Shown: piece after piece, positions 50,301 to 57,353 of the stretch
How positions within the stretch are numbered: the first letter of the stretch is position 1
How the letters are laid out: each line of letters begins with the position of its first letter
Source: Xanthobacteraceae bacterium 501b
GTDB lineage: Bacteria > Pseudomonadota > Alphaproteobacteria > Rhizobiales > Xanthobacteraceae
Length of the DNA: 64,000 bases
Assembly (NCBI GenBank): GCA_000378025.1
Contig: KB899087.1
Location: forward strand, 4,541,001 to 4,605,000
Direction: 5' to 3'
Program-made: the position numbers and the translations under genes
Notes under the pieces: model-generated
Database searches by the model: none
What the model was told of the DNA's origin: nothing
The model's input: only the letters and a program-made list of their open reading frames with translations

Positions 50301-53300
50301 GCAACGTCGTCTCCGGCGTCGCCGTCGCCGCCACCAACTATGCCGGCGGGCTGGCCGGCTACAATGACGGCGGCACGATTTCCGGATCGAGCGCCTCGGG
50401 TGTCGTGACGGGCTGGACCTCCGGCGGGCTGGTTGGCACCAACACCGGCGCCATCTCGGACTCCTCCGCCAGCGGCGATGTGGGTCTGTCGACCGACAAT
50501 ACCGTCGGCGGCCTGGTCGGGCAGAACAGCGGCACGCTCACCAATGTCCAGGCGTCGGGCGCTGTAACCGGCAATTCGCCGATCGGCGGTCTGGTCGGCC
50601 AGATGGATTCCGGCAGCATCACCAATGGCTCGGCCAGCGGCGATGTCACCGCCTTCTGGGACGCCGCCGGCGGACTGGTCGGCTTTATGCTGGATGGCAG
50701 CATCACCGGCAGCACCGCCAGCGGCGACGTCACCCTGAATGCGAATTCGTCCTCCACAGCGGCGGGTGGGCTCGTCGGCAAGGCTGACTATGGCACGATC
50801 ACCGGCTCCTCGGCGTCCGGCGCCGTGGTGGCGACCGTGTCGGACGAGGCGACGGCGGGCGGCCTTGTCGGCTCGGCCGGCGGGATGAACATCACCAACA
50901 GCTCCGCGACCGGCACGGTGTCGGCCTCGGGTGGGACCACGATAGCTGGCGGGCTGGCGGGCTCCAGCTACGGCACGATCGAAAACAGCTATGCGACGGG
51001 TAGTGTTGCGGGCGCCGGTCAGGTCGGCGGGCTCGTGGGCTGGAGCGCCGGCTCGATCACCGCCTCCTATGCCACGGGGGCCGTGACGGCCACCGACCAG
51101 GAGGCGGGCGGCCTCGTTGGACGCAATGAGGGGTCGATCTCCTCCTCCTATGCCACCGGGGCGGTGAGCGGGCAGGGCGACAAGGTGGGCGGGCTGGTCG
51201 GCACCAGCACCGGTTCAATCACCCTGTCCTATGCGTCGGGAGCGGTGGAAGGGCAAGCCAACAGCGTCGGCGGGCTGGTCGGCTGGAATGACGGCGGCAG
51301 CCTAACGAGCGTCTATGCCACCGGCAGCGTCTCGGGCGTGATGTATATCGGTGGCCTTGTCGGCTGGAATGCCGGTGATATCAGCCAGGCTTACGCCACG
51401 GGAGCGCTGACGGCCTCGGACGGATTTGTCGGCGGTCTGGCCGGGGTGCAGCAGACCGGCACCGTCACCGCCTCGTTCTGGGATACCGATACGACCGGGC
51501 AGGAGTTCGCCTTCGGCTCCGGCATCAGCTCCGGCGCCACCGGCCTGACCACCGCCCAATTCCAGGACACCGCCAGCTTCATGACGCTGGCCGGCGGCCA
51601 GGGCTGGGATTTCACCACCGTCTGGGCCCCGCCCAGCGCCGGCTATTATCCGCAGCTCTATGCGGTGAACGCGGTGGTCTGGGTGGACACCACGGCCTCC
51701 AGCTCGACCTATGGCGACAGCACCGCCACCGTCACCTCGGCCAGCGGCGTCGGCGGGCCGGCCAGCTATGTCTTCGGCAGCGCGGATGACACCGTGACCC
51801 TCACGGGCGGCACGATCACGGTCGATCCAACCACCAATGCCGGGACCCAGTCGGTCGCCCTCGCGTCGCAGAACGGGTCGGCCACCAGCACGGATGGCGT
51901 GAGCTATCGCGTCTTCTATTACGGCACCAATTCGGCGACGGTCGCGCAGGCGACGCTGACCGTGACCGCCGATAATGGCGACATGGTCTATGGCGACGCG
52001 GTGCCGAGCCTCGGCTACACGACCTCGGGCTGGAAGAACGACCAGACCGGGGCGCTGCTGACCGGGGTGGACGTGACCACCGACGCGACCTCGCTGTCCA
52101 ATGTCGGCGACAGCTATCTCACCACGGCTTCAGGCGGCACGCTGTCGGGGGCGGCATCGGGCAATTACGCGCTGACCTATGTCCAGGGCAGCTTCGCGGT
52201 GACGCAGGCGACGCTGACCGTGACCGCCGATAATGGCGAGATGGTCTATGGCGATGCGGTGCCGACGCTCGGCTACACGACCTCGGGCTGGAAGAACGAC
52301 CAGACCGGGGCGCTGCTGACCGGGGTCGACGTCACAACCGACGCCACTTCGCTCTCGAATGTCGGCAGCAGCTACGTCACGACGGCGACGGGCGGCACGC
52401 TGTCGGGGGCGGCGAGCGGCAATTACGCGCTGACCTATGTCGCTGGCAGCTTCGCGGTGACGCAGGCGACGCTGACCGTGACCGCCGATAATGGCGAGAT
52501 GGTCTATGGCGACGCGGTGCCGACGCTCGGCTACACCACCTCGGGCTGGAAGAACGACCAGACCGGGGCGCTGCTGACCGGGGTCGAGGTGAGCACCGAC
52601 GCGACCTCGCTCTCCAATGTCGGCACCAGCTACGTCACGACGGCGACCGGCGGCACGCTGTCGGGGGCGGCCTCGGGCAATTACGCGCTGGCCTATGTCG
52701 CTGGCAGCTTCGCGGTGACGCAGGCAACGCTGACCGTGACCGCCGATAATGGCGACATGGTCTATGGCGACGCGGTGCCCACGCTCGGCTACACCACATC
52801 AGGCTGGAAGAACGACCAGACCGGGGCGCTGCTGACCGGGGTGGACGTGAGCACCGACGCGACCTCGCTCTCCAATGTCGGCACCAGCTACGTCACGACG
52901 GCGACCGGCGGCACGCTGTCGGGGGCGGCCTCGGGCAATTACGCGCTGGCCTATGTCGCTGGCAGCTTCGCGGTGACGCAGGCAACGCTGACCGTGACCG
53001 CCGATAATGGCGACATGGTCTATGGCGACGCGGTGCCCACGCTCGGCTACACCACATCAGGCTGGAAGAACGACCAGACCGGGGCGCTGCTGACCGGGGT
53101 GGACGTGAGCACGGATGCGACCTCGCTCTCGAATGTCGGCACCAGCTACGTCACGACGGCAACAGGGGGCACGCTGTCGGGGGCGGCCTCGGGCAATTAC
53201 ACGCTGACCTATGTCCAGGGCAGCTTCGCGGTGGAGCAGGCGACGCTGACCGTGACCGCCAATAATGGCGACATGGTCTATGGCGACGCGGTGCCGAGCC

Positions 53301-54460
53301 TCGGCTACACCACCTCGGGCTGGAAGAACGACCAGACCGGGGCGCTGCTGACCGGGGTGGACGTGACCACCGACGCGACCTCGCTGTCCAATGTCGGCAG
53401 CAGCTACGTCACGACGGCGACGGGCGGCACGCTGTCGGGGGCGGCGTCGGGCAATTACGCGCTGACCTATGTCGCTGGCAGCTTCGCGGTGACGCAGGCG
53501 ACGCTGACCGTGACCGCCGATAATGGCGAGATGGTCTATGGCGATGCGGTGCCGACGCTCGGCTACACCACCTCGGGCTGGAAGAACGACCAGACCGGGG
53601 CGCTGCTGACCGGGGTGACGGTGAGCACGGATGCGACCTCGCTCTCGAATGTCGGCGACAGCTATCTCACCACGGCGACCGGCGGCACGCTGTCGGGGGC
53701 GGCCTCGGGCAATTACGCGCTGACCTATGTCCAGGGCAGCTTCGCGGTGGAGGCGCGGGCCATCACCGTGACCGCCGACGCGCAGGCCATGATTTATGGC
53801 AATGCCGTGCCGGATCTGACCTATGAGATCACCTCGGGCGATCTGGTCAATGGCGACAGCCTCGCCGGGGCGCTGGCGACGACAGCCTCGTCGACATCAA
53901 ATGTCGGCACCTATGCCATCACCCAGGGCACGCTCAGCGCCTCCTCCAACTACGCGCTGACCTATGTCGCGGCTGATGTGACGATCGACCAGCGGGGCGT
54001 GACGGTCGTCGCTGACAACCAGTCCATGCTGTCGGGTGCGCCGGTGCCGGTGCTGACCTACACACTGGCCAGCGGCAGCCTGGTGAATGGCGATGCCTTC
54101 ACCGGCGCGCTGGCGACCACGGCCACGTCCGGCTCGTCGCCCGGCCTCTACCCGATCCTGCAGGGCAGCCTCTCGCTCTCGGCCAATTATGCTATGACCT
54201 ATGTGCCCGGCGAACTTGCCGTTCTCAACACTCAGCCCGTCATCATCGTACCGCCGAGCGTGTTCGTTCCCCAGACGCCGCAGGACCAGTGGGTGGTGAC
54301 GATGGACACCTTCGTCCTGGTGAGCGAGAGCGAGCAAGGCACGGATGACGACGAGGACGGCTCGGCGCGTGCGTGCGAAGGCGGTCCGGCGGTCTGTGCC
54401 AGCCTGCCTCACCCGGACAATCGCTTCTTTGGCCGCTGGCTGGCCTTCAACGTGCCGTGA
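41351..54460 (+). CDS. Giant two-partner secretion exoprotein (TpsA) with GLUG and MBG repeats
   Basis: A 4369-residue surface or secreted protein, one intact 13.1-kb frame. Residues 1-33 are a signal peptide. The TPS/haemagglutination domain follows: ATSVLVTQSSRNAIINWGSF, then SVRFENGTGATLNRVTG and LYLVNPNGVTIG, which contain N-P-N-G and the N-x-x-I-I-N-W signature. A parallel beta-helix of about 600 residues is followed by six super-modules (residues about 599-3385) of GLUG motifs, each near VGGLVG-x-N-x-G-x-I-x-x-S-Y-A-T-G. Residues 3535-4136 are seven 86-residue MBG/YDG-type repeats, then two divergent ones, and a tail with an acidic E-Q-G-T-D-D-D-E-D-G run and two Cys. The partner transporter gene follows directly. 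Role presumed adhesion or biofilm; ligand unknown. Confidence 0.93.
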   Translation: MRFTSSPRTRGVAAAQFLASAAFLASSLPALSQSALPTAPSVAAGAASVAATSATSVLVTQSSRNAIINWGSFSVGAGNSVRFENGTGATLNRVTGFSPSQIDGSLSASGSLYLVNPNGVTIGADGSVLTGGSFIASTHDVSDGEFMAGGAMTFRGTSTASITNYGTIGALGGDVALIARKVDNAGTITAPEGTAALVAGYEVLVRDGALSDGKFVVKVGGADTEATTRGVIKAAEVELKANGGNVYALAGNTTSLTKATGVATKGGRVFLTAGAGGSVSVSQKVSARKANGKGGSIKVSGTKVKVAGTLDAAGKKAAGGSIVVEGSDITLNSAALLDASGTNGGLVLVGGDYQGGKDAAKNHLGEAVATAQTVTVEAGARIQASGTAGAGGNVVVWSDVRTSFAGSIIATGAGTGAGGDAEVSGKAQLAFTGTADLTSASGQFGTLLLDPYNLTISNAADSTMSGFSANGDDSVLNVTTLTNALATANVVVTTGTGGSQAGTITVADAVSWSSGSTLTLSAYGSIAVNANLAGGSGSSIILRADNTGTGVGTVTFGSGVSATADGGVSLYYNPSSYTAATDYSGNAGASTTLTAYMLVNTVDNLQAINTNLSGTYALGRDIDASATATWNSGAGFVPIGNENATFTGTLDGLGHVVTGLVIYRPTTDYVGLFGFANYGSAIRNLGLVGGSVVGNSSVGALAGLAAGQVSNVSSNLSVVGSGIFVGGLVGLNAGGGGGIFDSSATGSVSGVDYVGGIAGNSQASITRSYATGAVNGRNYVGGLAGSTGDMVSESYATGAVTATGDTVGGLVGLNGMAVQNSYATGAVTGGSNTGGLVGTNYGLVQNSYALGSVTGTTNVGGLVGANWDATIDTTYATGIVTGTSAVGGLVGTNTTWGTVSSSYWDIDTTGQAHSAGSDDSYGLTTAQARDAASYVGWDFDTVWFQSADMRPILRSEAAAAVDGVITVTNLHQLALVATNLDADYVLAGDIDAAATYGANASDIWGAGGFVPIGSASDAFTGTFDGAGHTIDGLVINRASTDNVGLFGSISGDAFLNDVGLVAASVKGRDNVGTLVGSMDGGSVTGAYASGSMLGGSYVGGLIGKASGGTVTGSHAAVSVRAPNGNYVGGLIGRSDVAIATSYATGAVSNGATYVGGLVGYATAAITDSYASGEVTGQNQVGGLVGRSEGAVSNGYATGKVKASSEYAGGLIGYATGNVTKSYALGDVNAGGSAGGLIGLAASGTITQAYATGKVTGFSATGGFIGTNSGATIVSSYWDKQTSNMLGGVGSGSSSGLTGLTTAQARNAASYVGWDFANDWYQAGDMRPILRSEAASAVDGVITVTNLHQLALIGTNLAGSYVLAGDIDATATAGTNAAGIWSTKGWMAIGSDTTAFTGTLDGDSHGIAGLTIARDSDYNGLFGYAGTSAVFRDLTLSGGSISGLGTNTGGLVGYSKGTIINVVSGVSVAGSNNIGGLVGTLDGGSISGSSASGTITGDLAGGLVGSVTGGTISNSSASGTVGTAGETSGNSKGGLIGYLAGSTLTNSHATGNVTGGYSVGGLIGWLDGSSVTGSFATGTVEGAGYAGGLVGEDQNGSIAQSYATGSVSGNERAGGLVGSVSGTTITQSYASGAVSGGQAIGGLVGTLDGGSIEQSYALGSVTGRDNKVGGLVGEAAQGTISQAYASGAVSAEGSGADLSTFGGLIGENNSVTVTLSYWDMGTSGQSSGVGTGSADGVTGLTTVEARTSAAYVGWDFDTDWYQAGDMRPILRSEAAAAVDGVITVSNLHQLALIAVDLGADYVLTADIDAAATAGTNAADIWSTQGWVPLGSAATPFTGTLDGDDHTISDLTIARSASYKGLFGYAGTSAVIRDLTLSGGSISGSGNYSGSLVAYNMGTISNVDSSVAVAAVNYAGGLVGYNAGGSISGSSASGVVTGWTSGGLVGFNTGAISDSSASGNVGLASDNTVGGLVGENAGGTLTNVQATGTVTGNSPIGGLVGQLTSGSIINASASGDVTAFWTNAGGLVGYMVAGSIAGSTASGDVTLNANSSSTAAGGLVGQGENGTIVSSSASGAVVATAAEQATAGGLVGSAGAIAITSSHATGDVSADGTYTMAGGLVGDTNATIGDSYATGDVSSAGYAGGLAGRSSAAITGSHATGTITATGDYAGGLVGYAGGTIGSSYATGAVSGTGYVGGLAGINYAAITGSHASGAVTATDSYSGGLVGYANATIGTSYATGAVSGTGYVGGLAGINYQAITASYAQGSVTATDSYSGGLVGYANATIGTSHATGAVSGTGYVGGLAGRSAESITGSHATGNVAATAASSGGLVGYANFPVSDSYATGDVSGTTQVGGLIGNTSTQGTLQRVYATGDVAGTGDYVGGLVGISGAAISNAYATGDVTTTGDYVGGLVGYLEAGLSLSHATGAVSGASTVGGLVGLSGSGIGITTSYASGSVAGTSTVGGFIGQSNGAISQSYALGAVSGTGTVGGFVGDNRTSLDQVYASGHVTGTTATGGLVGSNSSTITSSYWDEGTTGQSAAVGTGSADGGTGLSTEQARDAASYVGWDFDNVWYQTADMRPILRAEAASAVSGVVTVSNLHQLALIGTNLEGSYVLGANIDAAATAGTDAAGIWGAGGFVPLGSDAERFFGSFDGQGHIISGLTINRPTTNHVGLFGYVAANKTITNVGLVGGSITGLDYVGGLVGQLNGRASEVYSTASVSGRNNVGGLIGQFGAAATLSYAYATGQVSGSDSVGGLAGYMVGGTISQVYASGAVSGTSNIAGLIGFRNGGTVTLSFWDMGTSGHSSATGSGSSDGITGLTTAEARTSAAYVGWNFDTVWYQTGDMRPIGRWEAAEAVDGVITVNNLHQLALIGADLGANYVLTDDIDASATEGTDASDIWSTYGWLSLGSEGDASTAFTGSLDGQGHDIAGLTIARNANYNGLFGYAETSAVFSDLTLSGGSISGSLLYSGGLVAYSKGTISNVVSGVAVAATNYAGGLAGYNDGGTISGSSASGVVTGWTSGGLVGTNTGAISDSSASGDVGLSTDNTVGGLVGQNSGTLTNVQASGAVTGNSPIGGLVGQMDSGSITNGSASGDVTAFWDAAGGLVGFMLDGSITGSTASGDVTLNANSSSTAAGGLVGKADYGTITGSSASGAVVATVSDEATAGGLVGSAGGMNITNSSATGTVSASGGTTIAGGLAGSSYGTIENSYATGSVAGAGQVGGLVGWSAGSITASYATGAVTATDQEAGGLVGRNEGSISSSYATGAVSGQGDKVGGLVGTSTGSITLSYASGAVEGQANSVGGLVGWNDGGSLTSVYATGSVSGVMYIGGLVGWNAGDISQAYATGALTASDGFVGGLAGVQQTGTVTASFWDTDTTGQEFAFGSGISSGATGLTTAQFQDTASFMTLAGGQGWDFTTVWAPPSAGYYPQLYAVNAVVWVDTTASSSTYGDSTATVTSASGVGGPASYVFGSADDTVTLTGGTITVDPTTNAGTQSVALASQNGSATSTDGVSYRVFYYGTNSATVAQATLTVTADNGDMVYGDAVPSLGYTTSGWKNDQTGALLTGVDVTTDATSLSNVGDSYLTTASGGTLSGAASGNYALTYVQGSFAVTQATLTVTADNGEMVYGDAVPTLGYTTSGWKNDQTGALLTGVDVTTDATSLSNVGSSYVTTATGGTLSGAASGNYALTYVAGSFAVTQATLTVTADNGEMVYGDAVPTLGYTTSGWKNDQTGALLTGVEVSTDATSLSNVGTSYVTTATGGTLSGAASGNYALAYVAGSFAVTQATLTVTADNGDMVYGDAVPTLGYTTSGWKNDQTGALLTGVDVSTDATSLSNVGTSYVTTATGGTLSGAASGNYALAYVAGSFAVTQATLTVTADNGDMVYGDAVPTLGYTTSGWKNDQTGALLTGVDVSTDATSLSNVGTSYVTTATGGTLSGAASGNYTLTYVQGSFAVEQATLTVTANNGDMVYGDAVPSLGYTTSGWKNDQTGALLTGVDVTTDATSLSNVGSSYVTTATGGTLSGAASGNYALTYVAGSFAVTQATLTVTADNGEMVYGDAVPTLGYTTSGWKNDQTGALLTGVTVSTDATSLSNVGDSYLTTATGGTLSGAASGNYALTYVQGSFAVEARAITVTADAQAMIYGNAVPDLTYEITSGDLVNGDSLAGALATTASSTSNVGTYAITQGTLSASSNYALTYVAADVTIDQRGVTVVADNQSMLSGAPVPVLTYTLASGSLVNGDAFTGALATTATSGSSPGLYPILQGSLSLSANYAMTYVPGELAVLNTQPVIIVPPSVFVPQTPQDQWVVTMDTFVLVSESEQGTDDDEDGSARACEGGPAVCASLPHPDNRFFGRWLAFNVP
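43146..51510 (+). repeat. Six GLUG super-modules inside TpsA
   Basis: Each module has a header (NLHQLAL, then a D-I-D-A-x-A-T strand, then F-T-G-x-x-D-G-x-G-H), an array of GLUG motifs of about 24 residues, and a trailer S-Y-W-D-x-x-T-x-G-Q, G-L-T-T, S/A-Y-V-G-W, D-M-R-P-I. The D-M-R-P-I codons occur at 44192, 45320, 46640, 49082 and 49886. Spacings of 1128, 1320, 2442, 804 bp and a final stretch of about 1.6 kb show that array length varies while headers are constant. All spacings are multiples of three. Confidence 0.85.
51953..53758 (+). repeat. Seven 258-bp tandem repeats (86-residue MBG domains) in TpsA
   Basis: Copies begin at 51953, 52211, 52469, 52727, 52985, 53243 and 53501, exactly 258 bp apart, with only scattered base differences. 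Each encodes A-T-L-T-V-T-A-D-N-G, M-V-Y-G-D-A-V-P, L-G-Y-T-T-S-G-W-K-N-D-Q and G-N-Y-A-L-T-Y-V. Adjacent copies around 52700 and 53000 are almost identical, which points to recent unequal exchange. An eighth and ninth diverged domain extend to about 54230. Confidence 0.92.
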
Positions 54461-54468
54461 GGACCGCC

Positions 54469-56274
54469 ATGCCTGCCGCCGCCCTCACTCCCCGCTTGCT
54501 GGTCGGCGCGGCGCTTGCGCTGCTGGCCGGCCTCGGCGTGTCGCCGGCGCAGGCGCAGCGCGTGGCGCCGATCGAGCGCAATCTGCCGCCGGTCATTTCC
54601 GGCCAGGGGGGCGTCGTGCTTGGCCCGCAGGATCTTGCCGGCAGCGCCGATGACAGCCCGCTCGGCATCCTGCTGGCCGGTCTCACGCTGGTCGGGCCGA
54701 CCGAAGGCCTCCCGTCGCGGCCGGCGCCCGGCATCCGTGTTGGCAGTATCGGCGCGATCGAGCGCCTGCCGCTGGAAAAGGCGCTGGCGCCGTTCCTGGG
54801 CCAGTCGCTCACCCTCAAGCGCATCAGCGAGATCCAGGCGGCCATCGCCAAGGCCTATCGCGCGGCCGGCTATCCTTTCGTTTCGGTGGTGCTGCCGCCG
54901 CAGGAAGTGACCGGGGGCGTGCTGGTGCTGCGGGTGGTGGAATTCCGCACCGGCGCCATCCGGGTGATCGGGGCGACGCCGGGAACCGAGGCCGATCTGA
55001 CCGCGCGGCTGCGCGCCGCGCCCGGCCAGCGCATCTGGGCGCCCGCGCTGGATGAAGACCTGACCTGGCTCAACCGCCATCCCTACCGCACGGTCAATGC
55101 GGTGTTCGCGCCCGGCGACGATCTCGGGCTGAGCACGCTGACGCTGGAGGTCACGCCGCAGAAGCCGTGGCAGATCTTCTCCGGCGCGTCCAATACCGGC
55201 ACGCATTCGACCGGCTTCGACCGCTACTATGCCGGCTTTGGAGCCATGCTTCCGGGGCTGCCGGAGAGCTTCGTGTCCTATCAGGTCACCGGCAGCGCGG
55301 ATTTCTGGGCCGACCCCGCTTCCGTGGGCGCGGGCGCCACGCAGCCGAACTATTACAGCCAGTCCGCCCGCGTGGTGATCGGCACCGGGGCGCGCCAGAG
55401 CGTGGAAATCGCGCCCAACTATGTCGCCACCCGGCAGAACGAGGTGGGCACCGTCTTCGCCTTCGACAATATGACGTTTGAACTGCCGATCATCTACCGC
55501 ACGGCGATCTCCAACCTGCTGCCGGGTGTGTTCGCCGGTGATCTCATCGTCGGCGCGTCCGGCAAGACGGTGTCACGTGGCAGCTATTTCGATGGCGCCG
55601 ACATTGGCGGCGCCTCGGCCGATCTGTTCCAGATGATGTTGGGCTGGGTGGTGGCGCGCTCCGACGCATGGGGCACGACCAGCCTCGAGGCGCGGCTGGT
55701 GGCCAATCCGGGCGGGGTGCTGGGCGGCAACACCGCGGCCGACTGGAGCGCCTATTCCGCCGGGCGCGTCACCGACCTGACCTATGTCTATGGCGGCGCC
55801 GACATCACACGGCTGACGCGGCTGCCCAAGGGCCTGTCCTGGGTGAGCCAGCTCTCGGGGGTCGCGGCCGGCCAGCCGCTGCCGAGCACGGAGCAGCTGA
55901 GCCTGGGCGGCCTGTATGCGACGCGGGGCTACACGCTGGACGATGCCACGGTGGATACCGGCTTCGTCTGGCGCAACGAACTGCGCACCCCGGCCTTCCC
56001 GCTGCTCTCGAAGCTCGGTGTGGCGAACGTCACCGACGAGGTTTCGCCCTACGCCTTTCTCGATGTCGGCTGGGGGCATCTGTTCGGCTATGAGAGCGAA
56101 CTCGGCCCCGTGGCGCATGAGGATTTCTCGCTTGCCGGCGTCGGCCTCGGCGTCGACTACACGTTCAACCGGAACCTGACCGCCAGCCTGGTCGCCGGCG
56201 TCGCCCTGACCGATGCGATCTACAGCCGGCCGGGCGATATCACGGTTCAAGCCCGCATCTATGTCAGCTATTAA
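54469..56274 (+). CDS. TpsB outer-membrane transporter (FhaC/ShlB family)
   Basis: It secretes the preceding TpsA across the outer membrane. The 601-residue protein from ATG 54469 has a signal peptide (LLVGAALALLAGLGVSPAQA). Two POTRA-like domains follow: the first around LTLKRISEIQAAIAKAYRAAGYPFVSVVLPPQE and the second around IRVIGATPGTEADLTARLRAAPGQ. The 16-strand beta-barrel domain ends in a terminal aromatic (IYVSY-COOH). LSLGGLYATRGYTLDD carries the conserved R-G-Y of barrel loop 6. GTGAGGA overlaps the TpsA stop codon 8 bp upstream, so the two genes are coupled. The pair fits the FHA-type order tpsA then tpsB. Confidence 0.93.
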   Translation: MPAAALTPRLLVGAALALLAGLGVSPAQAQRVAPIERNLPPVISGQGGVVLGPQDLAGSADDSPLGILLAGLTLVGPTEGLPSRPAPGIRVGSIGAIERLPLEKALAPFLGQSLTLKRISEIQAAIAKAYRAAGYPFVSVVLPPQEVTGGVLVLRVVEFRTGAIRVIGATPGTEADLTARLRAAPGQRIWAPALDEDLTWLNRHPYRTVNAVFAPGDDLGLSTLTLEVTPQKPWQIFSGASNTGTHSTGFDRYYAGFGAMLPGLPESFVSYQVTGSADFWADPASVGAGATQPNYYSQSARVVIGTGARQSVEIAPNYVATRQNEVGTVFAFDNMTFELPIIYRTAISNLLPGVFAGDLIVGASGKTVSRGSYFDGADIGGASADLFQMMLGWVVARSDAWGTTSLEARLVANPGGVLGGNTAADWSAYSAGRVTDLTYVYGGADITRLTRLPKGLSWVSQLSGVAAGQPLPSTEQLSLGGLYATRGYTLDDATVDTGFVWRNELRTPAFPLLSKLGVANVTDEVSPYAFLDVGWGHLFGYESELGPVAHEDFSLAGVGLGVDYTFNRNLTASLVAGVALTDAIYSRPGDITVQARIYVSY

Positions 56275-56421
56275 GTCCGGGAGCCTGTGCCGGGCCGACG
56301 CCCTCCCGCCGCGCGGCAGCGCCTTGGGAGCCGCGCGGCGCCGGTGCGCCGACCCGGGCGACCTGACGCGGCTGTCGCCGGGTGCCCGGCGGAAAACTGC
56401 TTTTGACGTGAGGAAACATCC

Positions 56422-57216
56422 ATGACATCCACCGCCGCTTCCGCCCTGCCGCTGTTCTACCGGAACCCGATGCTGCTGCGCAGCCAGGAGCACGGCACGT
56501 TCGGTTTGCGCCGGGCGCATGATTTCCGCTTCGCCGCCGACACCGCCGTGGTGCCGCTGGTGGCCAGCGAATTCGCGCCGGCGAGCCGCCACTACCCCAT
56601 CGTCTTCGCGCCCGACGCCACCGCCACGCCGCTCGCCGTGCTGGGCGTGGCAGCGGGGCGCAACCTGTTCGTCGATGGCGACGGCCAGTGGCGGGCGGGG
56701 GCCTATGTGCCCGGCTATGTGCGCCGCTACCCCTTCGTGCCGATGACCAATGAGAACGGCGGAGCGCCGATGCTGGCGGTCGACAGCGCCTCTCCGCGCG
56801 TGGTCAACCAGGTGTCCGGGGAGGAGGCGGACGCCTTCTTTGATGCCGCCGGAAAGCCCACGCCCACCAGCCAGGCGGCGATGGCGTTCTGCGAGAGCTA
56901 CCGGATCGAGGCTCTGCGGATCGTCGCCTTCGCCAAGGCGCTGCTGGAGCACAAGCTGCTGGTCGATCGCTCGGTGCGGATCAACTACCACGCGCCGAAG
57001 GATTCCGCTGAGGCACCGCGTCCCGAGGCGGTCATCAATGGCTTCCGTATGGTGGACGAGGCGGCGTTCCGCGCCCTGCCGGCCGATGTGGCGGCGACGT
57101 TCCATGCCGAAGGCTGGAGTGATCTCGTGGTGCTGCACCTCGCCTCGCAGCTCGGCTGGCAGACGCTGGTGGAAGCCTCCGCTCCGAAGGCGGCCAAGGC
57201 CGCCGCTGCCGCCTGA
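56422..57216 (+). CDS. SapC family protein
   Basis: A 264-residue SapC-family (PF07277) protein: LPLFYRNPMLLRSQEHGTFGLRR, FRFAADTAVVPLVASEFAPASRHYPIVF, YVPGYVRRYPFVPM and the SFAKALLEHKLL-like helix (FAKALLEHKLLVD) are the family landmarks. The name comes from a Campylobacter S-layer gene cluster; biochemical function is not established. No signal peptide is present, so it is likely cytoplasmic. A TGAGGAAA precedes the ATG. It lies 147 bp after tpsB on the same strand and 137 bp before an ialB-type gene, which suggests a role with the exoprotein. In other bacteria SapC genes accompany outer-membrane receptors, so surface context is recurrent. Confidence 0.9.
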   Translation: MTSTAASALPLFYRNPMLLRSQEHGTFGLRRAHDFRFAADTAVVPLVASEFAPASRHYPIVFAPDATATPLAVLGVAAGRNLFVDGDGQWRAGAYVPGYVRRYPFVPMTNENGGAPMLAVDSASPRVVNQVSGEEADAFFDAAGKPTPTSQAAMAFCESYRIEALRIVAFAKALLEHKLLVDRSVRINYHAPKDSAEAPRPEAVINGFRMVDEAAFRALPADVAATFHAEGWSDLVVLHLASQLGWQTLVEASAPKAAKAAAAA

Positions 57217-57353
57217 GCGATCGACCCTTCGCCCGAAGCCGCCGGCGCGGCACCCCCCGCCCGGCGTGCGGCGCCGGACGGGGGCGGCTTTCCGACCGTC
57301 CCCGCTCGTCCCTGCGCCTGGCCGGGGCCCGCTCCTTGAAGGAAACACGACGA

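Noticed and set aside
51953..53758. Regular direct repeats resembling a CRISPR or satellite array
   Set aside because: The 258-bp period is in frame inside a coding sequence and each unit encodes an MBG domain; there are no unique spacers and no cas genes.
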